From RBG-16-64-43 sp035288225 (GTDB lineage: Bacteria > Chloroflexota > Anaerolineae > Anaerolineales > RBG-16-64-43), in the NCBI GenBank assembly GCA_035288225.1, contig DATEAT010000003.1, positions 1-15,356 on the forward strand: DNA of 15,356 bases, written 5' to 3'. The notes beneath the pieces are model-generated. The model was not told the DNA's origin. It saw only the letters and a program-made list of their open reading frames with translations, and made no database searches. Position 1 is the first letter of the stretch; each line of letters opens with the position of its first letter. Below, piece after piece: positions 1 to 5,833 of this stretch. Made by a program: the position numbers and the translations under genes.

Positions 1-190
1 CGCTGCGCGCCATCTGCCGCAGCCCCCAGTTGAGCAGCAGCTCCGCCTGCCGATCGGGCAGCGCCTGGCCGATGGTCGAACACAGGAGCGGATCGCTGGC
101 CCATCGCATGCGGCGGCGCAGGCTCGCACGATCGACGGCTCGTGTGCCATACAGGGAAGGACGAGCGCGAGATTGAGAGGCGTTCATCAT
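1..190 (-). CDS. Unknown protein, N-terminal part (runs off left edge)
   Basis: An open minus-strand frame starts at tandem ATGs (190 and 187) and continues past the left edge, giving about 63 visible residues. The visible part is rich in Arg and Ala and ends with a helical stretch (LLLNWGLRQMAR). I do not recognise a family. Support for a real gene is a promoter with a perfect TATAAT box about 65 nt upstream and a terminator of the preceding operon further upstream. The Shine-Dalgarno signal before the ATGs is weak, so the exact start is uncertain. Confidence 0.5.
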   Translation of the reverse strand, partial: MMNASQSRARPSLYGTRAVDRASLRRRMRWASDPLLCSTIGQALPDRQAELLLNWGLRQMARS

Positions 191-254
191 TCGAGTGCAG
201 TGCGCCCTGCAGGTCATCGAACCCGCCTGCCGAGGCACGTCTCCGCGAGCCGCG

Positions 255-282
255 ATTATAGTCATGCGCGGCGCGAGCGCAA
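255..282 (-). promoter_or_regulatory. Sigma-70-type promoter for the left-edge gene
   Basis: Read on the minus strand there is a TTGCGC -35 (282-277), a 16-bp spacer and a perfect TATAAT -10 (260-255). Transcription would start near 248, leaving a leader of about 58 nt before the ATG at 190. The site lies between the response-regulator terminator and the left-edge gene. Confidence 0.55.
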
Positions 283-375
283 CCGCAACCCTTGCCTCGC
301 CCGACGCGGTCAACATGCAGGAAGGGGGGCCAGACCTTCCGCAGCGCATGCTCGAACCCCCCTTCATCAGGAATC

Positions 376-408
376 AAAAAGCGGCCGCCACGATGGGTCG
401 GCGGCCGC
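376..408 (-). terminator. Rho-independent terminator after the response regulator
   Basis: Read on the minus strand, a perfect 9-bp GC stem (GCGGCCGCC paired with GGCGGCCGC, at 408-400 and 389-381) with a 10-nt loop is followed at once by TTTTT (380-376). It lies 23 nt after the response-regulator stop and ends the peroxiredoxin-regulator operon. A second 9-bp inverted repeat (321-329 with 357-365) lies just beyond it and has no clear role. Confidence 0.85.
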
Positions 409-431
409 GGGAGGATCAAGGCGCGACTCGA

Positions 432-1085
432 TTACAGATAGTCCTTGAGGTTGTGGGCCACGGCATACGCCGCCGCCTCGGCGCGATTGGCCACACTGAG
501 CTTCGAGAGAATGCTCGAGACGTAGTTGCGCACCGTGCCCTCGCCGAGGAAGAGCGCCTGCGCGATTTCGCGGTTGGTCTTGCCTTCTGCAACAAGCTGC
601 AGCACATGCATTTCCTGCTGGGTCAGCTCGGCAAAGGCGGAGGCCTCTTCTTCGCGCGCCACTTTGCGCATCTCGGCAAAGACGCGTTTGGTCACCGCCG
701 GGTCGAGCAACGCTTCGCCCCGCCCCACCGCCTCGATCGCGCGGACCAGGTCCTGCGCGCCAATTTGTTTGAGCACATAGCCGGCTGCACCGGCGCGGAT
801 GGCCGAAAAGAGCATCTCGTCCTCGGCATACGAGGTGAGCATGATGACTCTGGTCTCGGGGAGAGCCTGGGTTATTTCCTGGCAGGCCTCGATGCCCGAG
901 CCGCCTGGCAGGCGGATGTCCATTACCACCACGTCGGGTTTGTAGGCCAGGCACTTCTCAACGGCTTCGCGAGCTGTGCTGGCTTCGGCCACCACTTCAA
1001 AACCGTGATGGCGCTCGAGCAGCGATTTGAGACCCAGCCGCACCACTTCATGATCGTCGACCAATAGAAGTCTCTGATGGGGCAT
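432..1085 (-). CDS. NarL/FixJ-family response regulator (DevR/DosR-like)
   Basis: This 217-aa cytoplasmic transcription regulator has an N-terminal receiver domain (about residues 4-120) and a C-terminal LuxR-type helix-turn-helix (about 153-215). The acidic pocket is D10-D11, the phospho-acceptor is D56 (VVVMDIRLP), and the conserved switch residues are T84 and K106. The HTH shows LTQQE, EGKTNREIA and GTVRNYVSSILSKL. The overall pattern resembles the actinobacterial DevR/DosR group. No sensor kinase is in the window, so the partner is unknown. The ATG follows the TAA of the upstream peroxiredoxin gene by 3 nt, and its AAGGA ribosome site lies inside that gene's last codons, indicating an operon with translational coupling. 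An intrinsic terminator follows. Target genes cannot be told from the sequence. Confidence 0.93.
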   Translation of the reverse strand: MPHQRLLLVDDHEVVRLGLKSLLERHHGFEVVAEASTAREAVEKCLAYKPDVVVMDIRLPGGSGIEACQEITQALPETRVIMLTSYAEDEMLFSAIRAGAAGYVLKQIGAQDLVRAIEAVGRGEALLDPAVTKRVFAEMRKVAREEEASAFAELTQQEMHVLQLVAEGKTNREIAQALFLGEGTVRNYVSSILSKLSVANRAEAAAYAVAHNLKDYL

Positions 1086-1088
1086 GCG

Positions 1089-1655
1089 TTATCCTTGTTC
1101 GCCGCGCGGCCCGGCATCCAGCGCCTGGCGCGCCGCGTCGAGTATGGCGTCGTACTCGGGTTCGTCCCCGAGTTTGGCCGTGTAGGCCGCGTACACAATC
1201 TGATCGTGGCGGTCTACGACGAAGGTCGCGCGGCGCAAGATGCGGCGCTCCTTGATCAGGCAGCCGTAGCGCAATCCAAATTCCGCCGTCATGTGGTCCG
1301 AGAGCGTGGTCACTTGGTCCACGCCGGCCGAGCCGCACCAGCGCTTTTGGGCGTAGGGCAGATCCGTGGAGACGACCAGGAGGTGCACGTCCGGGCCGAG
1401 CTCGGCCGCCCGCTTGTTGAAGGTGCGCGTCTCCAGGTCGCACACCGGCGTGTCGAGCGAGGGCACGGCGGCGATGATGCGCACCATTCCACGAGTGGCC
1501 GCGAGTGCAGGCAGCCACTGCCACTCCTGGGTATGGGCGGTGAACTCGGGCGCGCGGTCGCCGGGATGAAGATCCGCCCCGATGACCGTTGCCGGTTGGC
1601 CGCCGACCCGGGTCAGGCCGGTTCGTTCGATGGGTGCAGAAGAGTCGTCTGTCAT
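1089..1655 (-). CDS. tpx: Thiol peroxidase (Tpx-type atypical 2-Cys peroxiredoxin)
   Basis: This 188-aa thioredoxin-fold peroxiredoxin would reduce hydrogen or alkyl peroxides in the cytoplasm with electrons from thioredoxin. The Tpx signature PSLDTPVCDLETRTFN is present with the peroxidatic cysteine at C72. C107 lies 35 residues later, close to the 34-residue spacing of C61 and C95 in E. coli Tpx, and is the likely resolving cysteine. C132 is extra. The N-terminus is about 20 residues longer than usual. It is the first gene of an operon with the response regulator, which starts 3 nt after this stop. Its promoter overlaps that of the divergent dgt gene, and the predicted mRNA leader is only about 12 nt with no clear Shine-Dalgarno. 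A BCP-type peroxiredoxin is the alternative, but the motif favours Tpx. Confidence 0.88.
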   Translation of the reverse strand: MTDDSSAPIERTGLTRVGGQPATVIGADLHPGDRAPEFTAHTQEWQWLPALAATRGMVRIIAAVPSLDTPVCDLETRTFNKRAAELGPDVHLLVVSTDLPYAQKRWCGSAGVDQVTTLSDHMTAEFGLRYGCLIKERRILRRATFVVDRHDQIVYAAYTAKLGDEPEYDAILDAARQALDAGPRGEQG

Positions 1656-1674
1656 GTGGGTATCACGGCTGATA

Positions 1675-1703
1675 AGGATAATTCAAGTGACATTGGTTGA
1701 CAA
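1675..1703 (-). promoter_or_regulatory. Promoter of the tpx-regulator operon
   Basis: Minus-strand TTGTCA (-35, 1703-1698), 17-bp spacer, TATCCT (-10, 1680-1675). The predicted start near 1668 leaves only about 12 nt before the tpx ATG at 1655, so the message would be nearly leaderless. The -35 overlaps the -35 of the divergent dgt promoter. Confidence 0.6.
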
Positions 1704-1725
1704 GCCCAAATCGCTCTGTTACACT
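1697..1725 (+). promoter_or_regulatory. Promoter of dgt
   Basis: Perfect -35 TTGACA (1697-1702), 17-bp spacer, -10 TACACT (1720-1725). It is followed by a strong GGAGGA ribosome site (1737-1742) ahead of the dgt ATG at 1749. The -35 hexamer overlaps the divergent tpx -35 by five bases, so the two promoters probably compete for RNA polymerase. Confidence 0.7.
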
Positions 1726-1748
1726 CGCGCCACCCCGGAGGATTTTCA

Positions 1749-2900
1749 ATGCTGGTCACACGCCAGGACCTCGAAGCCGCCGAACTGCGGACGCTGGCTC
1801 CCTACGCCTCCCTGAGCAAAACCTCGCGCGGCCGGGAGGTTGCGGAGGACGAACCCGAGTTCCGCACCGCCTTCATGCGCGATCGGGACCGGGTTCTGCA
1901 CACCACAGCCTTTCGCCGCCTGGAATACAAGACCCAGGTCTTCATCACTTACGAGGGCGATTACTATCGCACACGCCTGACACACACGCTGGAAGTCGCC
2001 CAGATCGGGCGCAGCCTGGCGCGCACGCTGGGGGCCAACGAGGACCTGGTGGAGGCTATTTGTCTCGCGCACGACCTGGGCCACCCGCCTTTCGGACATT
2101 CGGGCGAGGTGGCGCTGGCTAAACTTATGGAGGGTCACGGTGGATTCGACCACAATAGGCAGTCATTCCGCATCGTGACCACGCTCGAAAGGCGCTATCC
2201 GGATTTCGCCGGGCTCAACCTGACGTGGGAAACGCGCGAAGGCATGGTCAAACACGAGACAGAGTACGACGTTGCGGATGCGGCCGGCTTCGAGCCCGAC
2301 AAGCGCGGGCACCTCGAGGCCCAGATCACCAACCTGGCGGACGAATTGGCCTACACCGCACACGACCTGGATGACGGCCTGCGCTCGCAGCTCATCTCGG
2401 CGGAAGATTTGGCCGGCCAGGCGGCCTGGGAGATGCTGCGCGAGAGCATCGGCTGGCAGACCGGCGCGCTCGACGAGCTGACGCGCCACCGCCTGATCCG
2501 CCGCTTGATCGGGCTGGCCGTGCGCGACGCGAGCCGCGCCACCGACGCGCGTTTGCGTGAAGGCAAGGTGCGCTCGCGCGATGACTTGCAGCGTTTGCCG
2601 CACAACGTCATCGGTTTCTCAGACGGCATGGGCAAGTCCATCCGCGAGTTGAAGGGCTTCTTGTACGCCAACATGTACCGCCATTACCGCGTCGTGCGCA
2701 TGGCGGTGAAAGCGGAACGCTTCATCGCGGATCTGTTCTCGGCTTACGTTGCCGACCCGGAGATTTTGCCCGCGCCCGTCCAGGCCCGCGCGCAGCAGGA
2801 GGGTGCGCAGCGCGTGGTGTGCGATTACATCGCCGGGATGACGGACCGCTTCGCCCTCGAAGAACACGATAAACTGTTCAACCCGAACACGTTGCCTTAG
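1749..2900 (+). CDS. dgt: dGTPase-like HD-domain dNTP triphosphohydrolase
   Basis: This 383-aa protein belongs to the dGTP triphosphohydrolase family, which cleaves dNTPs to the deoxynucleoside and tripolyphosphate and so influences dNTP pools. The HD metal site is clear: H79 in RLTHTLEV, H108-D109 in AHDLGHPPFGHSGE, and a later Asp (D198) in the ADELAYTAHDLDD stretch. The N-terminal part has the family's RTAFMRDRDRVLHTTAFRRLEYKTQVF-type region (about 39-65). The length fits the shorter dGTPase-like proteins of Gram-positive type rather than the roughly 500-aa E. coli enzyme. Strong promoter and ribosome-site signals support the ATG at 1749. It is transcribed divergently from tpx and is followed by a repeat element and then greA. 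Substrate range within the family cannot be read from sequence. Confidence 0.92.
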   Translation: MLVTRQDLEAAELRTLAPYASLSKTSRGREVAEDEPEFRTAFMRDRDRVLHTTAFRRLEYKTQVFITYEGDYYRTRLTHTLEVAQIGRSLARTLGANEDLVEAICLAHDLGHPPFGHSGEVALAKLMEGHGGFDHNRQSFRIVTTLERRYPDFAGLNLTWETREGMVKHETEYDVADAAGFEPDKRGHLEAQITNLADELAYTAHDLDDGLRSQLISAEDLAGQAAWEMLRESIGWQTGALDELTRHRLIRRLIGLAVRDASRATDARLREGKVRSRDDLQRLPHNVIGFSDGMGKSIRELKGFLYANMYRHYRVVRMAVKAERFIADLFSAYVADPEILPAPVQARAQQEGAQRVVCDYIAGMTDRFALEEHDKLFNPNTLP

Positions 2901-3073
2901 CAGCCTGCGGAAAAACCATCTACTGCCTCACCCCCTGCCCCCTCTCCGCCGAGCAACTGTCTTCGCCATGATGGCCTGGCGGAGAGGGGGTGGAGAAACC
3001 CAAGGAGGCGGGGGAGGGGTCAGGGGTGGGGGTTTGATGGAGATGGTTCTTGTTCGGCAGTCTGCTAGGCTGC
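2901..3073. repeat. GC-rich nested inverted-repeat element between dgt and greA
   Basis: Outer arms AACCATCT (2914-2921) and AGATGGTT (3041-3048) are exact inverse copies. The flanks GCAGCCT and AGGCTGC extend the symmetry imperfectly to both ends. Inside lies a perfect 13-bp inverted repeat (2938-2950 with 2978-2990) with a 27-nt loop, then a G-rich run (3002-3033). No credible ORF is present. It could be a non-autonomous MITE-like insertion or an intergenic palindromic repeat. It may act as the dgt transcript end, although no U-tract is evident. Confidence 0.55.
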
Positions 3074-3097
3074 ACCCGGAAGGGAGCGCACACGCGA

Positions 3098-3565
3098 ATG
3101 CCGGAACCGAAACTGCTCACGCCGCAAGGCGCCAGCCGTCTGCGCGCAGAGCTCGCAGAGCTCACGGGACGCGAGCGGCTCAAGCTGGCCGAACGCCTGC
3201 GCGCCGCGATTCAGCAGGGTGATCTTTCGGAAAACGCGGATTACACCGCGGCCAAGGAGGCCCAGGGCTTCCTCGAGGGTCGCATTCTCGAATTGGAAGC
3301 GTTGTTGCGGGATGCGACGATTGTCGAGCCCGGGCAGGGCCCGCGCGGCGAAGTCGCTCTCGGATCGCGGGTGACGGTAGCGGTAGAGGGAGATCCGCCC
3401 GAGGTGTTTGTCCTGGTGGGCAGCACGGAGGCCGACACGCGCCAAGGGCGCATCTCGCATGAGTCCCCCTTCGGGCGTGCGCTGATGGGCCATCGTGCGG
3501 GCGAGCGGGTCACGGCGGAAACACCGGCGGGTCCGCAGACGCTGACCATCATCAGCATTGAGTAG
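3098..3565 (+). CDS. greA: Transcription elongation factor GreA
   Basis: GreA enters the secondary channel of paused, backtracked RNA polymerase and stimulates cleavage of the transcript 3' end. The 155-aa product matches the usual length of about 157. The N-terminal antiparallel coiled coil spans about residues 10-72 and carries the signature GDLSENADYTAAKEAQ, with tip acids D42 and E45. The C-terminal FKBP-like domain (about 88-155) contains GSRVTV and ISHESPFGRALMGHRAGE. The frame is open from 3050, but I choose the ATG at 3098 because a GGAAGGGAG ribosome site lies just upstream (3078-3086) and the protein then begins where GreA proteins normally do. It stands alone as a plus-strand gene between a repeat element and a bidirectional terminator. 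Confidence 0.95.
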   Translation: MPEPKLLTPQGASRLRAELAELTGRERLKLAERLRAAIQQGDLSENADYTAAKEAQGFLEGRILELEALLRDATIVEPGQGPRGEVALGSRVTVAVEGDPPEVFVLVGSTEADTRQGRISHESPFGRALMGHRAGERVTAETPAGPQTLTIISIE

Positions 3566-3774
3566 GTGGTGTCCCCCGCGCGACCCTCGCACGCATTCGC
3601 GGCCGCGCTCTGACACGTTCAAGCTCACTTTCGAAGGGTACTCGCCCGGAGTCCCGCCTTCGCGGGAACGACCAGCGCACCGCGGCGCGTGGCCGTCTTG
3701 TCGTGCGGTAAGGCATTACGGGCTCACGAGGTAGATTCCTGTGCGTGCGGAAGATGAAGACGAGGGAGAGAAAC
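3566..3774. other. Gene-free stretch after greA
   Basis: No credible ORF or RNA gene is seen. A short hairpin, TCCCGC (3652-3657) with GCGGGA (3662-3667) around a CTTC tetraloop, lies in a context like the common GTCCCGCCTTCGCGGGAAC dispersed repeats of many bacteria. Nothing else is recognised. Confidence 0.4.
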
Positions 3775-3807
3775 ACGTGAGGCCGTCGCTAAGGGACGGC
3801 CTCACGT
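3775..3807. terminator. Bidirectional intrinsic terminator
   Basis: A perfect 13-bp stem (3775-3787 with 3795-3807; ACGTGAGGCCGTC on the left arm) encloses the 7-nt loop GCTAAGG. T-rich sequence follows on the plus side (TTTGATCTT). On the minus side a shorter T/C stretch (TTTCTCTCC) follows. It lies 24 nt after the stop of the minus-strand membrane-protein gene and downstream of plus-strand greA, so it can serve both converging transcripts. Confidence 0.75.
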
Positions 3808-3831
3808 TTGATCTTATCCGGATCCCATTCC

Positions 3832-4908
3832 CTACGACTTTGCCCACACCTCCAGTTGCAGCGTCATCCGATCGAAGAACGAATTGGCCGGGAGCGCCCC
3901 GCGCCCGTATTGCACCTCACGCACCTGGACGTGCGTCTTCAGGGTTTGCGTCTCCATCCAGAAGTCCGTGCCGGCCAGCGCCTCCAATTGCGTACCGCGC
4001 GGCGCCAGGCGTGAGCGAACGTCGTCGCGATGAATTGCGTAATCACTCATCAGCACGTAGGTCGAGGTGCGTGTGTCGCGCTTGTCGAACAGCCACACCT
4101 CGAAGGCCGTCACCTTCTTGGGTTCGCCCACGCCGACCTGTTCGGAAATCCCTACCCCGCATTCGCCCAGGAACTCACCCGCCGGCGAGTTGATGGTGAA
4201 GCTGTCTTCGTACAGGTCATCCCCCAAGACATAAGTCGTCACAAAGCGTTCGAGCGGGCCAGATGCACTCAAGGCAGCAGTGTCCGGCGCGCCCGCGGCG
4301 AGTGGTGCTGTACCGGGCAGGGGGGGTGCTCCAGCCGGCCGTTCTCCCGGAGCAGCCTGAGCCTCGGGGAGGCGCTGTCCTTCGTCGAGTTGTGTGCCAG
4401 CCGCCGTGCCGCGCCGCCGGCGCAGGACGAGCACCAGCACGCCTCCCAGAACCAGGGTGACCAGACACAGACCAAGGAAGACGAGAACCAGAGAGCGCGT
4501 GGCACCTAACAGCGAGGTGCCCGGCGCCGGAGTCCCACCTGGGGGCGGTGTGATTTTGCCCCCTCCGGTTGGGATGATGTCGCTGACCACTGACAGGTAT
4601 TGACTGACGCGGCCCTGGTCGACCGACGGATCGCGCTGCAAGAGACCCAGGGTCTCGGCGCCGCTCGATCCGAGGGCGGCAAAGCGCTGGCGTGCGGTAT
4701 TGGCGTCGCCGGTCACGGCGAACGAATCGACCGCGGCCCGCAGATAATCGATGCGCAGATCTGCGCGCAACTCCGCCGGGGTGGCGTCGATGTAATCCAC
4801 CGGCCAGATCCACCAGCCTAAGACAAGCCAGCCCAGGATCAGCCCGGCCAGGAACGCCGCCCCGGCGATAATCCAAGGGTTGCGCAGCCGATCGCGAAGT
4901 GATTGCAT
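3832..4908 (-). CDS. Two-TM membrane protein of unknown function
   Basis: I do not recognise a named family for this 358-aa protein. TM1 (about residues 12-36) is followed by an extracytoplasmic segment (about 37-136), partly helical and partly Gly/Pro-rich. TM2 (about 137-162) ends in RRRR (163-166), the expected cytoplasmic anchor. A Pro/Ala-rich linker (about 170-218) leads to a predicted beta-rich C-terminal domain (about 219-358) with VLGDDLYEDSFTI and TAFEVWLFDKRDT. The topology suggests a small outer domain and a larger cytoplasmic domain of unknown role. A GAGGAG ribosome site sits upstream of the ATG at 4908. The gene starts 76 nt after the NUDIX stop and is probably cotranscribed with it. 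A bidirectional terminator follows. Confidence 0.75.
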   Translation of the reverse strand: MQSLRDRLRNPWIIAGAAFLAGLILGWLVLGWWIWPVDYIDATPAELRADLRIDYLRAAVDSFAVTGDANTARQRFAALGSSGAETLGLLQRDPSVDQGRVSQYLSVVSDIIPTGGGKITPPPGGTPAPGTSLLGATRSLVLVFLGLCLVTLVLGGVLVLVLRRRRGTAAGTQLDEGQRLPEAQAAPGERPAGAPPLPGTAPLAAGAPDTAALSASGPLERFVTTYVLGDDLYEDSFTINSPAGEFLGECGVGISEQVGVGEPKKVTAFEVWLFDKRDTRTSTYVLMSDYAIHRDDVRSRLAPRGTQLEALAGTDFWMETQTLKTHVQVREVQYGRGALPANSFFDRMTLQLEVWAKS

Positions 4909-4984
4909 GGCTCGCCTGCTCCTCTCTTATTGCTGCGGCCAGGACCTCGAGCGCCGGCCACCTGGGGTGCCCCTCAGGCGCGCG

Positions 4985-5428
4985 CTATGGCTCGCCCTGC
5001 CACCCGTAGCTATCGAACCAGCGCCCGGCCTTGAAGTTGTCGAGGCCGCGCCTCACATACGGCACGGTGTCGCCTGGAAGGTCGATCAGCGAAAACCATC
5101 CCGTCTCACTGCACCGGCCGGGCTCGGCATTGTGTGGCTCGCCCTGCCAGTGATCTGCCGCCAGGAAGAAATCGATGCGCTCGGTGTTCGACTTGCGGTG
5201 CATCACGCCGACCACGCGCACATCTTCGGGCGTCAGGTTCGCGCCGGTCTCCTCAAGCACCTCACGCATGGCCGCTTCAACCACCTGTTCGTTTCCGTCA
5301 AGATGTCCGGCCGGGACGCTGAACATCCCGTCGCCCCAACCCGTATTCGCGCGGCGGAGCAAGAAGATCTCTCCTTCGCGCAGCAGGAATACATGAACCG
5401 CGGAGATCAGGCGGAACCGATCGGGCAT
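4985..5428 (-). CDS. NUDIX hydrolase
   Basis: This 147-aa protein has a complete NUDIX box: G41, E47, R55-E56 and E59-E60 fit the GX5EX7REUXEEXGU pattern. The fold begins with RLISAVHVFLL and includes SVPAGHLDG before the box. NUDIX enzymes hydrolyse a nucleoside diphosphate linked to another group; the exact substrate cannot be read from the motif. The frame stays open upstream to 5797, but that extension is translated palindromic repeats. A promoter at 5460-5488 and a GGAAAGGG ribosome site just upstream support the ATG at 5428. An ATG at 5452, almost at the predicted transcription start, would give a leaderless 155-aa form. The membrane-protein gene follows 76 nt downstream. Confidence 0.88.
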   Translation of the reverse strand: MPDRFRLISAVHVFLLREGEIFLLRRANTGWGDGMFSVPAGHLDGNEQVVEAAMREVLEETGANLTPEDVRVVGVMHRKSNTERIDFFLAADHWQGEPHNAEPGRCSETGWFSLIDLPGDTVPYVRRGLDNFKAGRWFDSYGWQGEP

Positions 5429-5459
5429 GCCCTTTCCGACAGCCGGCAGCATCGAGATG

Positions 5460-5488
5460 ATTGTACTCAGTCGGCCGCGGGGCGACAA
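5460..5488 (-). promoter_or_regulatory. Promoter of the NUDIX gene
   Basis: Minus-strand TTGTCG (-35, 5488-5483), 17-bp spacer, TACAAT (-10, 5465-5460). Transcription would start near 5453, which excludes the longer reading frame from the NUDIX protein. The site directly abuts the repeat cluster. Confidence 0.65.
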
Positions 5489-5509
5489 CCTGCTGTGGCG
5501 GAGGTGCCG

Positions 5510-5790
5510 GAGGCGAACCGAGGGCGCCTGGCGCCCAAGGAATCTCAGCGCGCGATCGGCCTCCCTGTCGTTGCGAGGAGGGCGCCGCCCGACGCAGCAA
5601 TCTTCGAGCCTTTCGCACCCACGAGCCGCCGGTTCATCACCTGCTGCTCCGATTCTGATATGGCAGGAGGGGTCCTCTCTGCCATCCCGAGGGGCGAAGC
5701 CCCGAGGAATTTCGGCCTGCGATCGCATATGGGGTTCCCACAGCGAGCGAGCCGTCACACAAAGGGGCACGCCCTGGCGTGCCCCAACAC
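5510..5790. repeat. Cluster of palindromic repeats (B-type and A-type) in the topA-NUDIX gap
   Basis: The 405-bp gap between topA and the NUDIX gene is mostly repeat. It holds a B-type remnant (about 5513-5560, ending AAGGAATCTCAGCGCGCGAT), a GTCGTTGCGAGG...GCAATCTTC variant (about 5569-5605), a B unit (5683-5727; CATCCCGAGGGGC paired with GCCCCGAGGAAT), and an A hairpin (5764-5785; GGGGCACGCC, 2-nt loop, GGCGTGCCCC). The B-then-A order on the plus strand is the same as in the copies near the polymerase cassette. No gene or terminator with a U-tract was found here. Confidence 0.75.
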
Positions 5791-5833
5791 CGACCACAAT
5801 CCTTGACGCAGAAACTGCTCTCCCCCCGCTCCG

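Noticed and set aside
195..1067. 290-aa plus-strand ORF over the response regulator
   Set aside because: It is antisense to a complete receiver-HTH protein and crosses a terminator and a promoter; no family resemblance.
3050..3097. Longer GreA start at 3050
   Set aside because: The extra 16 residues do not resemble GreA, overlap the repeat element's end, and lack a ribosome site, while the ATG at 3098 has one.
3552..3776. 74-aa minus-strand ORF in the greA-membrane protein gap
   Set aside because: Arg/Pro-rich composition typical of random GC-rich frames, no ribosome site, and overlap with the end of greA.
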